Positions 20,541-31,944 of a stretch of 64,000 bases of DNA are shown piece after piece (positions within the stretch are counted from its first letter, which is position 1; each line of letters starts with the position of its first letter). The notes under the pieces are model-generated. The model made no database searches. It saw only the letters and a list, made by a program, of their open reading frames with translations, and had not been told where the DNA came from. The translations under genes were made by a program, and so were the position numbers. The DNA is from Proteles cristata cristata (lineage: Eukaryota; Chordata; Mammalia; Carnivora; Hyaenidae), in the NCBI GenBank assembly GCA_017311185.1, contig JAESUZ010003517.1, positions 372,001 to 436,000 on the forward strand, given 5' to 3'.

Positions 20541-21107
20541 AAATATTCAGTGGCGTCTTCCAGGTGCACCAAAAAATAACACCGGTGCAACTTGCAGTGA
20601 CAAGCACAACTGTGGATCGAGCTAGACTCTACCATCTTCCATTTCCTGCGTTTCCTTGGAGCAAGGGAGGCTTTTGCTGGTCAAAGCAATGAATGACCCT
20701 ATTCAGCCAGCAGCCTTGTCCCTTCAGGTGTGCTACCAAAATCTCTGAGTATTTTGAAAGTTACTCACAAAACAGTTAAAGTAATTCATGTTTTCCTAGT
20801 ACTCAACATCAAATTCCAGGCTTCCCCCACAGTTACATGACACAGAAGTTGGGGCTAAGAGCAGAATCATCTGGATTACCCATGGGAGGGATGTAAAATG
20901 GGGTCAAAACCAGGCTCCCACCCTTCTAGCTGCTCACCGCCATGAGAATGCTGTCATGTCTTCTCAACCTTCAAACGTATCTTGCATTGCAAGCAAGATG
21001 ATGCCTCTTCCCAACTTTTCCCGCAGCTCTGCCTTCTCTTGGCACTCTGCTCGGATATCTAAGCATAGGGACAATTTGGCCATCACATCAGTGTAAAATG
21101 ACACCAG
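20541..21107. other. Unique sequence
   Basis: No repeat recognised; moderately AT-rich. Confidence 0.4.
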
Positions 21108-21205
21108 ACCAGTTGTTATTCTCTTCTTTATGCTCATCTGTCTCTTCTCATTTTCCTGACAATGAACATGTATGTCGTATAATGCGTAATCATTTTTTTA
21201 AACTT
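21108..21205 (+). mobile_element. Possible old L1 3' end
   Basis: 'tctcttctcattttcctgacaatgaacatgtatgtcgtataatgcgtaatcattttttt' resembles the terminal part of old L1 3' UTRs (attttctacaatgagcatgtattacttttataat...). Confidence 0.4.
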
Positions 21206-21867
21206 AGGTTTATATACATATATATTTTTTAATGACACCAGGCATACATGAGAAGGGAAACGAAAATACCCTCTTGGCATATTATACCTTTCCCTTCATT
21301 CTGTCCCTCTAAGGGGGACTGAAAAAAATATCCCCCCAAAATGGGCATACACACATGCCAATCATTTGTTGAGTCAGACTCTAAAAGCCTTTCAAATGAG
21401 TAGTTCCATTCGGTAGACCTCAACCCACCCCCTCTGGGCTCGCTGCGTAGTCTGGGGAGAGAGAAAGGTTAATTCCACACTGCACTCGAGGTTTATCAAA
21501 CATATCAAACTTTCCCCCAAACAGTTTTGGAGACAACCAAGCAATGGGGTGACCCTACGAAGCCCTTTCCCACTTAATTTCAGAGCCTATGTGTATTTTG
21601 ATAGAAATACAATCCATATGTTTGCTTCATTTATACATCCTCGTCCACACAGCTCTAAGAGCTAGCTGATTAATGTCCACAGGCCCTCAAGACTTTTTGA
21701 AGGATTTCTTTTTCCTCAAAAAAGAGAAAGCTGCCTTTGCCAGCAGCAGCAGGAGCTTGCCTGCCAAATGTCTGAGAGTGAGTCACAATACGGAAGCCAA
21801 AGGTCTAGAGAAGTAGATGAAGGATCAGGTATCAACCTTCTCCAGGAAGGAGGCTCGCAGCTATTTT
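21206..21867. other. Unique AT-rich sequence
   Basis: No repeat recognised. 'tatatacatatatatttttt' at 21211-21230 is low complexity. Confidence 0.4.
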
Positions 21868-21985
21868 CCATATCCAATATTTATTAAACACCTACCATTT
21901 ATGGGGTGCAACGTTGAGGGTGGGGAGCAGGGAAGCTACAAAACTGACTCATCTATAGGTTCCCTTCCAGGAGCTGCCACTTTTA
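21868..21985 (-). repeat. L2 3' end, antisense
   Basis: 'ccaatatttattaaacacctaccatttatggggtgcaac' then 'gttcccttccaggagctgcc' is the antisense L2 end and its following 'ccctgccctcaaggagct' block. Confidence 0.6.
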
Positions 21986-22204
21986 CTGGGGTCAGCAAAT
22001 TTCTCTCCAAAAGGCCAAATAGTAAATACTTTGCCTTTACAGGCAAAGGGCTATGTGTCAACCTCACAACTCTGCCGCGGTAGCCTGATGGCAATCGTGG
22101 GCAACACACAAATGAATGAGGGCGGCTTCATCCCACTACAACTTGATGCAGAAAAACAGAGGTGGGGTCCATGTGGCCTATGGGCCACGGTGTGCCATCC
22201 CCTG
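21986..22204 (+). mobile_element. MER58-like hAT (Charlie-type) element
   Basis: 'ctggggtcagcaaatttctctccaaaaggccaaatagtaaatactttgcctttacagg' and 'caactctgccgcggtagcc' followed by the closing 'ggcctatgggccacggtgtgccatcccctg' give both terminal inverted repeats of a short non-autonomous hAT element. A second, 3'-truncated member of the same family lies at 30692. Confidence 0.7.
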
Positions 22205-23194
22205 GTCTAGGTAAAAACACATGAAACTGTTAGCAGTATCATGTGGTCCCATCTAATGGTTGGGGAGATTAAATAAACACAGATGACTCTCATCTGAAGA
22301 AGAAAGTACAAAAGGCCACAGTCACGACAGAGCTGGCTTTTGCCTCCCTGATGGTTCTTCTGAAACCATCTTCTGAGGGAGCTAATGGTTCTAGACAGGG
22401 GACCCCCCCCCCCACTGGCTACCCCACCTAGCACTGAAACACTGAGTGAACCTCTGTTTTTTTATGAGATGTGCAACCCTGGGTCTCTACTAAAATTATG
22501 TTGGGCCTTTATAGCATCCAGGGAAAGGAGAGGATTGACTCGTTGGAGGATGTTTGGGAAGTATAGGAGTATTTGTTGTCAAACAGGCTGGGTCCCTGAA
22601 GGCCTTATCACAGCCTTTGACATGCCAATGGGCTCCTTGAAGTTGGCTGATGGAGATACAGCATGAAGCAGCAATCCAGCTGATTTGTTCCAGAAAGATC
22701 TTTGTATGAGCAAAACATCTGTCCCTACTGTAGTTCTAGAAACTACCCTGTGGAAATACCTTTACCCAAGGTATTTCAAAGAAGACCTGCCTCCCCTCCT
22801 GACAGATCTCCTGTGACCATCCTGTGACATTAAGAACAAGAGTGGAGGAAGTTAGGTAAGACAAAGGTTGTACTCTTTGCCTGACATCTGCCCTGGACCC
22901 AGAGGAGAGGTTAACCGAGGCTGGTCCCTGAGCAACACTGATTGGATAACTGCCATTTTCCATTTCCTGCTTTAAGGGATGTAATTTGACACCCAGACTT
23001 GAACCTTTCTGGGAGAATTCCTATAATGACATTATGACATCTTGTGGCCGTTTAGAGGAACCCACCCTATTCCCCTTGGGTTTTGGTCCTGAAAAAGAAA
23101 AGCCCACCACCCCGAAGAGCCCCAGAAGTACATCCTTCCTCTACATGCCCCTCATTGGCCAACTGAGTCCAATTCTATCATTCAATGTCTTGCT
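22205..23194. other. Unique sequence
   Basis: A C-run lies at 22404-22414. A 178-codon plus frame (22986-23522) spans into the next element; it has no recognised domain and no exon signals. Confidence 0.4.
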
Positions 23195-23335
23195 ACTCAA
23201 AGAAAGGCCCTCAGACCCTCAGGACCAACAGCAGTGCATATTCTCAGCGCCCCCAACCCAGAGCATCAGAGTCACAATCAGCATTTTTATAAGAGCTCTG
23301 GGGATTGGCGTGCAAGCAAAGTTGGAGGAGCATCG
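23195..23335 (-). mobile_element. MER5-like hAT fragment
   Basis: 'aaagaaaggccctcagacc', 'gagcatcagagtcacaatcagcatttttataagagctctggggatt' loosely follows the reversed MER5A sequence; low identity. Confidence 0.35.
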
Positions 23336-23564
23336 CACTGGTCAACCTATTTTTGTGGGTGAATGCCGAGTTTTGCTTCTTTTTTCTGTAATGGGAGGAA
23401 AAGGGAAGCACCAAATGCTAGTGGACAGTGTTAAGCTAGATGTTCTTTGGTGTAGTTCTAACTACCTCATTGTTGCCAGGGATTTACAAGGGCCCTTGGA
23501 TACGGTAAATGATTCCATTTAGTTATTTTCCTAGTATTTATTAGCTATTCTTGTCAGACCCCAC

Positions 23565-23690
23565 ACTCAGTCTACAGGCACTACCTCACTTAATTCCCAC
23601 CGATGTCGCAGTAGAAACTATTACTAGCTTGATTTTATGGATGAGGAACCTACAGCTTAGAGAGGAGGTTGACTTGCAGATGTTGGTCTG
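23565..23690 (-). repeat. MIR SINE, antisense
   Basis: 'cctcacttaattcccaccgatgtcgcagtagaaactattactagcttgattttatggatgaggaacctacagcttagagaggaggttgacttg' matches antisense MIR over most of its core. Confidence 0.7.
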
Positions 23691-24288
23691 TGCTCAGTCC
23701 CCAAAACTCACTAGAGGTAGGACGAAGGAAGATCAAAGCTATAAACAAGAAGAAAGGAAACAGAAAACACCAACAAAAAGGGAATGTCAGCCCAGTGTAG
23801 GAAGACAGAGAATGGATGGACAAGTGGCGATGAGTGTGGATCTCAACTGTCTCCTCTGTCCTAAGTGCCCATGGGAGGAAGCCAACATGAAGCAGAGATG
23901 ACACTCTGCAGCATCCTGGAAGTTTCGAGAATGGGAATACCAGGTACCTCCGGAGGCAGGCGTGTGGGATGGCGCTGAAACAGGAGGGTGGGGTGAAAGT
24001 GGGTGCAAGCTTAGATCCCCAGCCCCCTTCTCCAGGCCCACACTGCCAGGCAAAAATCGAGCTCTGCAGCTGCCAATGGGAAGGCAAATCTCGGGAGAGA
24101 GGCTACGCTGGGCCCTCTGGTTTGGGGGCCCCTGGGCCCCACTCATGTAGGAGTGAGGAGCTGTACTGAAAGCAGGGAGTCAGTCAGTGAATGTCTGTCC
24201 AACCCCAAAGAGTGATGCTCAGTCCTCTTCCACCAAGTCAGCTTCAGAATGCCCATTGACTAGGTCATCAGCATCCTGCCCCCACCCC

Positions 24289-24290
<2 letters not shown>
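23691..24290. other. Unique sequence
   Basis: A purine-rich patch lies at 23720-23780. Nothing else recognised. Confidence 0.4.

Positions 24291-24331
<41 letters not shown>
24291..24331. repeat. (CA)20 microsatellite
   Basis: An uninterrupted CA run of about 41 bp, long enough to be highly polymorphic. Confidence 0.97.
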
Positions 24332-24333
<2 letters not shown>

Positions 24334-24825
24334 TACCCCATGAAGACAAATCGGTTTTTTTTTTTTCCCCAGGGAAGCTGACTGAGCTGAAAGCAAAGAC
24401 CTAGAGAATTCGATATTTGGGGTTCTTAGAAAAAAACACATCTACACCTCAGGTTTTCCAATTGGATGGTGGCACACACTGGACATTTGAAGAGCACCTC
24501 TACCTTGACACTCAGAAGCCAAAACAGATGAGAGGGGGGAAATTCAGACTGAGAGGGTGCAGGGAGCAGAAGAATGTTCTTAAAAATCAGCCAAAGAAAG
24601 AGAAGATGACAAACTCTTTAAGTGAGAATGAGATACTCTCACAAAGGAATAGAAAATAAGAGTCTCGGAACTGAAAACAAGATGGCAGAAGGGTCCAGTA
24701 ACCACAGTAAGACACCCAATCTGGTCATGCTTTCCCACCCTTGTTTCTTGGCTTCTTTCCCCTCCTGTTGAACAGGCGCTCCCCCAAGGCCTCCTCGGAC
24801 ACTAAAGATCCCGAGGAGAGCTAGG
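24332..24825. other. Unique sequence
   Basis: A T-run of 12 lies at about 24355-24366. Nothing else recognised. Confidence 0.4.
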
Positions 24826-25183
24826 ATGGGCTGAACTGTGTCCCTGCTAATTCACCTGTTGGAGTTTGAGCCCCCAGTACCTCGGAATGTGATGTATTTT
24901 GAGGTCGGGCCTTAAAGAGGATGTTTAAGTTAAAACAAGGCCCTTAAGGGAGCCCTATTCCAAGATGGCTGGCATCCTATTCGGACACACTGAGAGACAT
25001 GAGGGACGTTCAAACACAAAGGAAAGGCCATGTGAAGACGTGGTGAGAAGGAGGCCTCAGGAGAAACCAGCCTGGTGGACACCCTTACCGGGGACTTAGA
25101 GTGTCCACAAGGGTGAGAAATAAGTTTCTGTGGTTTAAGCCGCCCAGTCTGTAGTAGCTCGTATGGCAGCCATGATGACAAAA
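24826..25183 (+). mobile_element. Solo MaLR-type LTR, sense
   Basis: Begins 'gggctgaactgtgtccctgc' and 'gttggagtttgagcccccagtacctcggaatgtgatgtattttgagg'. It continues 'cttaaagaggatgtttaagttaaaacaaggc', 'ggccatgtgaagacgtggtgagaagg' and ends 'aagtttctgtggtttaagccgcccagtctgtagtagctcgtatggcagcc'. All blocks are in order. Same class as the antisense LTR at 42641-43098. Confidence 0.75.
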
Positions 25184-26574
25184 CCTGTTTAATCAAGACT
25201 AATGTTCTTGTTCTAAGGGTTGAGAAAAAAACAAAAAACAAAAACAGGGAACTGACCCTGAAAATCATGAATCTTTTCCTGGGGAACAGAACTCTGTAGG
25301 CATGAGTGAGACATAAGTGGTCTTTGCTGTTTCCTTCATCTTCCTGAGAACTGGGGATGAAAGGGAAGGCCCCTTCAGGCAAAGAAGGAGCGAAGGATTC
25401 TGGGACAACAGCCGGAGACCAACATGGTCCCAGAGAGACTACCTGCCTGAGGCCCAGGCCGAGCTGGGAGCCCATTCAGGCCTGGATTTCCTCTGCCTCT
25501 GCCTGCTCACCCACAACCCCCAATTCTCCACCCCGACCCCACCCCCACCCCCAAGCGCCCAGCCCTTTCCCATCTCAATGTCTGTGCCCTGGAAACTTCT
25601 GTAGCTAGCTAATCCAATCAACGTATAAGGTATTTCCCATGCTGCCTGATCAGAACCCTCAGCTGGGACAACTATTAAATAAATAGCTTCCTTGGACCCT
25701 CCCCTGTAGATTCTGATTTAGTGAGTTATATTTGGGACTTATTGCCCAGAAAATTCTAATGGAGGAACATTTGGAAAACAAGAGACTAATGCCTCATTAA
25801 GAGAAGAGAAGGGCCCCTCTTCTGGATCCAAGGCTATTTGAAATCCACAAGGCTGCCTTTGGAGTCCTGCTCTCCAAGTGTCCTTGATATTTGACCCCTA
25901 CCAGAGCCATTCAGATGAGGGGCAGCTCGGAAGCATGGGGGCTTCTCTGGGCTGGGCTGGGCTGAGCCACGATCAACAAGGATGAAGGGAGAGGCTCTCA
26001 CGGATGCCAGCTTTGGCCCAATGAAAACAACCTGCTTATTATCACAGTTGCTGCCCAGCAATGCAAGGGGTCTCGGAAGAGAGGGGCTTCCGTGTCTGTG
26101 AAGGAACTCAAACCAAAGCTCCACTGAAGGGCTTTGTAAAGGGAGACAGTACCTTCTGTCTGGCACAAAGGTGCCTCAGAGATGCTTCCTGAAGCAACAG
26201 GAGGGCTGTGTAGAGCCTCCCTGCTCAATGTGGGCCATGGTCCAAACACATCAGCCCAATCTAGGAGCTCTGAAAACCCTCTCTGGTTGGACCCCATCCT
26301 CCAAGATGGGGTTCCAGTTTCCTTCATCCAAGGTCAGGCCCTGACATGAACGCTTTTGAAATCTCTCCAGTTTATTCGAACGTAAAGCTGAGACAGTGCC
26401 AGACATTCAGGGACCCCAGGGTTCATCCGACTCTGAGATAATGAGGCTCTCTGGCTGAGCTGGTGGGGAACGAGCTCACGAGAAGAGGGAGAAACACGCA
26501 TTAAAAGCCACGGTCTCTTTTTCACTTTCTTTTCTGCATGCCTCAGCAGGAATTTCTCTCCCAGCTGCCTCCAA
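25184..26574. other. Unique sequence
   Basis: Includes an A/C-rich patch at 25225-25247, a C-rich patch at 25530-25556 and a 181-codon minus frame (24930-25475) that runs largely through the LTR and is not a gene. A weak MER5-like stretch at 25640-25760 was not accepted. Confidence 0.4.
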
Positions 26575-26690
26575 AAACAATGACTCAGAGAAGGGATGTG
26601 ACCTGCCCAAGGTTACTCTGACGATGAGGGAAGGCAAACGAGACTTGGGATTCTCCATGCAGCACTTTGCTATATCCTGGGTCACTGAAA
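26575..26690 (-). repeat. MIR fragment, antisense
   Basis: 'acaatgactcagagaagggatgtgacctgcccaaggttactctgacg' followed by 'acttgggattctcc' follows antisense MIR. Confidence 0.55.
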
Positions 26691-26839
26691 CTGGGCTGCA
26701 AAGCATAGAAAGAGGAAGAAGACAAGTCCCCACCTCCATAGCCTGACAGTTAAGTCAAATCAAACTGAAAATACGGCAGAAGCCAGAAATCATAACAAAC
26801 TTTGATCTGGTGTTTACACGTACACGCGGTCCTCTGTAT

Positions 26840-27035
26840 GCTCTTTACTTATGCCACGTCACTTCATCTCGGGAATAAGCAACTCTCTGTGTGCTGTCAG
26901 GTGCTATTATTAACTCCTCCCTCCCCTCCCCCCCATTGGACTCATGAGGAAACTGAGGCTCAGAGCAGTATAGTCACAGGCCCGGGGAAGCACAGCTGGT
27001 AAGTGGTAGAGCTAGGACTCAAACCTGCAATGAGG
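26840..27035 (-). repeat. MIR SINE, antisense
   Basis: 'ctgtcaggtgctattattaactcc', 'actcatgaggaaactgaggctcagagcagtatagtcacagg' and 'cacagctggtaagtggtagagctaggactcaaacctgc' give a well-preserved antisense MIR. Confidence 0.75.
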
Positions 27036-27582
27036 TTCGGGAGTGGGGGTGGGAAACAACTCAAGAACATAAACATTTAGTCCTACATCCACTGCCTTGT
27101 AAGTGTGGGACGGTGGGCTCTCTGTGGAGGCTGGTGAGTTTAGGGAAGGCTTGCTGTGGGGGAAGATGGCTTTGAGTTTGGCCATGAGGGGTCAAGGACA
27201 TGTTTCTGGGGCAGAGGTAAGTCTGGAAAGCTGAGGACAGATGTCCAAGCTGAGCCCAATCCGGGACTCAAGAGGAAAGGGTGAGCTGGTGACCCCCTTG
27301 ACAGAAGGAGGAGGAAGGTTTTGCTCTGAAGTCCTAGAAAAAATATGAATTTGAAACATGGGGGCGCAATGAGTATGTTTTTTTCTCACTGGTCAATGGG
27401 CTCCGAGTTCCTATGAGGCAGAGGTGAGGAGAGGAGACATGAGGCTGAGGTCACATGTCCAAGAACTTGGGAGACGTGGGGCGGGAGCATGCGTCTTCAG
27501 CCGTCCTCGGCCGCTCTCGCCTTCTGTGGCTTGCCGTGATTACCCCACTCCACTGTTCTTATTCTGAAGGAGACTCGGGCTT
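27036..27582. other. Unique sequence, possible antisense L2
   Basis: 'gtttagggaaggcttgctgtgggggaagatggctttgagtttggcc' at 27138-27183 resembles the antisense L2 'cagggaaggc...ggtgacatttgag' block. The remainder is not recognised. Confidence 0.35.
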
Positions 27583-27670
27583 GAAATGAAATGGAGCTCA
27601 GAGAGGTCAATGTACTTGTCCAAGGCCACTTAGCTGAGAGGCTGAGCCAAGATGGAAACCTAAGCTGGCC
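27583..27670 (-). repeat. MIR fragment, antisense
   Basis: 'aaatggagctcagagaggtcaatgtacttgtccaaggccacttagctgagaggctgagccaagatggaaacc' follows antisense MIR. Confidence 0.65.
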
Positions 27671-27879
27671 TCACATATTGAGGAAGTGAGACTTCCTGTT
27701 AAGAATGTCAGAAAGAAAAAAAAAACCCACAGGTTTTATTCTGCTCCTTTCTGAAAATCACTGACATGAGAGTAAATGGAATAAAAAATTTTTAAAGAAA
27801 AAAATTTAAGTCATAAATAAGCCAGCAAGGAAAAGGAGGCAGAGGAACAGAACAAGCAAGGGACGTCCAAACAAGACTT

Positions 27880-27922
27880 CTTTTTTTTTTTTAATATTTT
27901 TAATGTGTTTTATTTATTTCCA

Positions 27923-27968
<46 letters not shown>

Positions 27969-28147
27969 TATGAGCAGGGGAGGGTCAGAGAGAGGGGGAG
28001 ACACAGAATCTGAAACAGACTCCAGGCTCTGAGGTAGATGTCAGCACAGAGCCCGACGCGGGGCTCGAACCCACGAACCGACGAACCATGAGATCATGAC
28101 TTGAGCCAAAGTCGGACACTCAACCGACTGAGCCACCCAGGCACCCC
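27880..28147 (-). mobile_element. SINEC_Fc-like CanSINE with GA expansion
   Basis: Antisense copy with a long T tail and a (GA)n expansion at 27923-27965. The B-box region carries a short internal duplication ('cccacgaaccgacgaaccatgag', 28071-28091), where ACGAACC is repeated. Imperfect flanks 'agacttcttttt' and 'aggactttttta' are probable target duplications. Confidence 0.94.
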
Positions 28148-28624
28148 AGGACTTTTTTAATGGGGCGTCGGGGGGTGCTGAAAAGCAGGTGGATGAGGGC
28201 TGACTAATGCATCAGAGCCAAGAAAGCCAAAGCCTTGCAAACCTAAGGGAAAACAACATGAAGCAAGGTAATCAGTGTCCCCGGAATCCCAGAAAACATC
28301 AAAAATAGGAGGCACTAGAGAGCCCAGGAAGGAAGGGGCCAGATGGGACTTAACACAAGACGAGTAGGTTTAAAAAAAAAAAAAAAACTCCAAAAGGGGA
28401 GTTTAGATCTTGAAGTTTCTTCCCTAACCCAGGCAGCAAGATAACTAACCAGCCCCGTAGAAGAAAAGAGGCTTAGCCTCCAGCCAGCTTTGGGCAAATA
28501 GGCTGTGGCTCTGGGGCTTAGGGGCACAATGGAGGGCCAAACTCAGCCATCGGATTCAAAACAAGGGGATTTGTGAAGCTCAACACACTGAAAGAGGGGA
28601 CTCTCCCCAACCAGGCTGAAATCT
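28148..28624. other. Unique sequence
   Basis: An A-run of 15 lies at 28372-28386. Nothing else recognised. Confidence 0.4.
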
Positions 28625-28737
28625 GGGTGACCAACTGTCCCCATTTGCCTGGGATGGAGGGACATCCCAGGAAGATGGAATTTCAGTGTGAAGACCAGGA
28701 AAGCCTTGGGCAAACCAGGATGAGTCTGCATCTAGCA
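28625..28737. mobile_element. Small palindromic MITE-like element
   Basis: The left arm 'gggtgaccaactgtccccatttgcctggga' and right arm 'cttgggcaaaccaggatgagtctgc' are imperfect inverted repeats, with 'acatcccaggaagatggaatttcagtgtgaa' between. This is the layout of a short, old, non-autonomous mammalian DNA transposon; the family name is not assigned. Confidence 0.5.
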
Positions 28738-29134
28738 TCTAGCTCTCCAAGACCAGAAGATTCCTTGCCGGGGAAAGCGACCAGCCCAGGAAAAAAGACG
28801 TGCCTGCCGTCTCCATTTTGTAATGAAAGCAGCTGTCACCAGGTCCTGGCCCCATGCACACGCCTTGCACGTACTGCATCATAGCATGATCTTCAGAGAG
28901 TGGCTGTCCGTCCGTCCGCAGAGGGCACTGGCAGCAGAGGCCATCACCAGGTACCTGGAACAGAACACCAGTCATGTGGAACACCCCCAGGGACACCCAG
29001 AAATAAGGGAGGTAGGGGAGACTGCCCTGGAGGGTGTCACGGTGCGAACACTCAAGGGCCCATGGAGGCACTCTTCACGATGGCACCAGGGACTGGGGGT
29101 GTAGGGGAACAGGGCATGAGTCTTCAGGGGTATT
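28738..29134. other. Unique sequence
   Basis: Nothing recognised. Confidence 0.4.
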
Positions 29135-29281
29135 TACTTTTAGGGTGCTGGGAATGTTCTGGAACTAGATAGAGGTGACTGTTTCACAACATCGTGGATG
29201 CACTAAAAGCCACAGCACCACATTTTAAAGTCGTTAATTTTCTCTTCTGTGAATTTCACCTCAATTAAAAAAAAAAAAAAA
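29135..29281 (+). mobile_element. L1 3' end
   Basis: 'gtgctgggaatgttctggaactagatagaggtgactgtttcacaacatcgtggatgcactaaaagccaca' is a typical old L1 3' UTR. It closes with 'aatttcacctcaatta' and a run of about 15 A. Confidence 0.8.
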
Positions 29282-29519
29282 TCAATCCAGCAAGAATGAA
29301 TAGATCCGTATGACAGTTTCATATAAGCGGACGCCAATGAGCAGGGCTCAGGCTCCAAAAGCTGTTCAAATTTACTCCATCCAGGCCTGGCTCTCGGGAA
29401 GCCCCAGGCAGGGACACAGCAGGCCTGTTCCCAGAAGGGCAGAGGCAGAACTGAGCCCTGCATCTCTTCCCTCCCCTACAGCTGCAATGAAAGTAAGTAA
29501 GCCCCCAAATAAAAGGGGA

Positions 29520-29520
<1 letters not shown>

Positions 29521-29558
<38 letters not shown>
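29521..29558. repeat. (AC)19 microsatellite
   Basis: An uninterrupted AC run. Short open frames across it encode Thr-His or Cys-Val repeats and are artefacts. Confidence 0.97.
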
Positions 29559-29561
<3 letters not shown>

Positions 29562-29819
29562 TGCCTCTGGGTTTCCTCTCCCCCCCACACACTTTGCAGG
29601 CACACAGGGTCTTAGACACCCTCCCAGTCTTGATGAGCCCCACAGTTCTCTGGCAGGCACGAAGTTCTGCCTGTTTCCAGAATGTTCTCATGAGAAACTG
29701 TCAACAACCGGGTGTCACAAACCTTGCTTTGTGCAACTCCAGATAGGTTTGCTTAAGAAACACAATTAGGAAGGAAAGGCACACTTTTTTTCCCTCGTTA
29801 AGACCTGGGGGAATTGTTG

Positions 29820-30120
29820 GTATTCCAGCCACTCTCTGAAGGCCTCTCTCCCCTGCAAAGGAGCATAAATACGGCACATTCCAGCCGCCTCGGGCAGACC
29901 AGGAGCCTGTTACCAGCCCAGCCCAGGAATGCACAGCCCCCAGCGGCTACCGGGCCCTGTCTGCGCCACAAGCAGCAGTTCTCAGGCACTTGAAAACTTC
30001 CCCATCGCCGAATCGAGCCCTTGCAATGTTTAATTTTTGGTGACAAAATGTTGTTTCTTTTTCTTAAGGAATTTTATATTTGAACTCGCAAAATAGAAGG
30101 CAGGTTTATAAATGCAGCTT
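29820..30120. promoter_or_regulatory. Possible conserved non-coding block
   Basis: Non-repetitive. It contains 'gcataaatacggcacattccagccgcc', 'cccaggaatgcacagc' (two GGAATG/CATTCC TEAD-type words), then AT-rich 'tgcaatgtttaatttttggtgacaaaatg' and 'ggtttataaatgcagc'. Selected by texture only; no conservation data available. Confidence 0.25.
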
Positions 30121-30691
30121 CTCTGGTTGGTAAAGAGGCAAGGGGCTCTGACTCCTGTCTCCTTTATCTTGTTAACGTCCACTTAAGGGACTTCGGAAGA
30201 CACTCGAGGCTCCCCGTACACTTTTACCAACCCCCTGTCTGGCCCAGTAAGGACTCACCGTGTGCATCAGGGAGCAATGTTCAAAGAGTTAAGAACCTGA
30301 CTCTTACACATGAGCGGGGAAATGAGCACATGCCGGGGATTCCTTTAACCTTCTAAAAAATTATTTCTTAATTTACTAATAGGGGCGCCAGGAGGACGGG
30401 AAAGCCAGTTCAAAGGCTTATGGGAGAGACCAAAGTCAAGGCAGCAAAGGATAGAAGGACTGCTAGACTAACACCGCCAAGCCAGACCCAGAAATGATGA
30501 ACATCCCACAGGTCAATAAAACCGTACACGTCAGGGGTGTCTTTTATACTGGATAGAAATCATTCTCAGGACTACTGGACCAAAACCATTTGCGAGTTAT
30601 CAATCTTCCACAAATTAGCATCACACTTTCCAGGGTCTGGGCCCAAATCAGTAGTAAATAGTAAATCAAAGAACACAACATTCCCCTAGAG
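30121..30691. other. Unique sequence
   Basis: No repeat recognised. Short AT-rich stretch 'aaaaaattatttcttaatttactaatag' at 30355-30382. Confidence 0.4.
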
Positions 30692-30890
30692 CAGGGGTCA
30701 GTAAACCTCTCTAAAGGGACAGACAGTAAATAATTTTTGGTTTTGCGGGGCCATCTGGTCTCTATTTCAACCACTGGACTCTGCCTTGTAAAGTGGGAGC
30801 TGAGCGGCAGAGGCACAATGCAAACGAACGGGCGTGGCCGTGTTCTGATAGCACTTTATTTACAAAAACAGGCGGCAGCCACATTGGGTG
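30692..30890 (+). mobile_element. MER58-like hAT element, 3'-truncated
   Basis: 'caggggtcagtaaacctctctaaagggacagacagtaaataatttttggttttgcggggcc', 'actctgccttgtaaag' and 'cgaacgggcgtggccgtgttctgatagcactttatttacaaaaacaggcggcagcc' match the hAT family also seen at 21986. The right terminal repeat is lost. Confidence 0.75.
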
Positions 30891-30989
30891 GCGCCCTGAA
30901 GGATTAGATAACCCAAGGGCGGGCCTATCGGCCAGTGCTCTGGTGTGGCATTCACAGGACACACGGTCATCCCTTGGCCTTCTCTCCAG

Positions 30990-31105
30990 GTTTTGGGGGG
31001 CTTTTTCCTAACTTTCTCTTACAGATGTGGAAACCAGAGAGGGAAAGCAATTTGACCAAGGGAACACAGCCAGAGCCGGCTGCAAGCCGCCGGCTCCCAT
31101 CTCCT
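30990..31105 (-). repeat. MIR fragment, antisense
   Basis: 'tcttacagatgtggaaaccagagagggaaagcaatttgaccaagggaacacagcc' followed by 'gccggctcccatctcc' fits antisense MIR. Confidence 0.6.
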
Positions 31106-31944
31106 AGGTCTGTGGAAGCAGAAAGGGTGCCCTTCCCTCCTCTGACAGGAGTCAAGCTGGGCGAACGGGGAGCCCCAAAGTCTCCAGGGGAGCAAGCTCC
31201 TCTCACTTCCCCCAAAGGGCCCGGTCCAGAGGGAATTCCCTTCTCCGCCTGAGTCTCTAAGGGGGACCCTTGACTGAGCGAAGAGTCTGCTCTCTTCGCC
31301 CAAAGCAGATGCTCGAAGACAGAACAGCACAAAGCCTCACGGATCAAGGCGCTTCCTGGGAGCCCCGGTTTAAATGCAAGTCAGATAGGAGAACAATTAG
31401 ATGGGGAGAGAGGTTCCTTGCCAGGGTCTCCGGCAAATTGCTGAGGGAGAAAGTGAGGAAATGATTTGACATCAGAGAACTTGGAAGTATTCTTTCATTC
31501 AACGGGGAATAAAAGCACTTTGTTTCCTTTTCCTTTCAAAAATCAGTGCCTGTCCCCTCCCCAAACCTAGCACAATCGTCTCTCACTGCGTGGCTGTGAT
31601 GCAACGAGATTTTTAATGGAACGCTGTCACGTGAACACTGAGCCAAAAGCCTGGAAGCAAGCGACTCATTGTCTGAGGAACAGGAAGTGAGTGGGATGAG
31701 GGGCTGCTTTGCCCAAGGGAGAGTGTGGGGAGGTAGGTCTGCCGCCCTGGAGCCCCGCCGGCCGGTCCCCAACTGGGGAGACCCCACCTCCCCCACCTCC
31801 CCCACCTCGGTCCCAGTACCTACGAGGCGCCGGTGGCTTTTCACAGCAGACCTCACAGGGCTCTTGTCAAGGTCCTGTAGCGTATCTCAGGCCACAGATC
31901 CAAGCCACAGAGCCTCCTGTGGGCCAGGCAGCATTCTCAGCCCG
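31106..31944. other. Unique GC-rich sequence
   Basis: Overlapping 100-126-codon frames on both strands between 30967 and 31986, no domain. Contains a 9-bp tandem repeat at 31782-31808. Confidence 0.4.
31782..31808. repeat. (CCCCCACCT)3 minisatellite-like repeat
   Basis: Three tandem near-perfect 9-bp units. Confidence 0.85.

Noticed and set aside
24291..24331. CRISPR-like or structured tandem array
   Set aside because: It is a plain CA dinucleotide microsatellite; no spacer-repeat architecture exists anywhere in the window.
24930..25475. 181-codon minus-strand frame
   Set aside because: Lies mostly on the antisense strand of a MaLR-type LTR.
25640..25770. MER5-like fragment
   Set aside because: Only 'tgtagattctgatttagtgag' is similar; too short and diverged to call.
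29462..29500. Acceptor-like ccctacag followed closely by GTAAGT
   Set aside because: Leaves an exon of only about 11 bp next to a microsatellite; judged chance.
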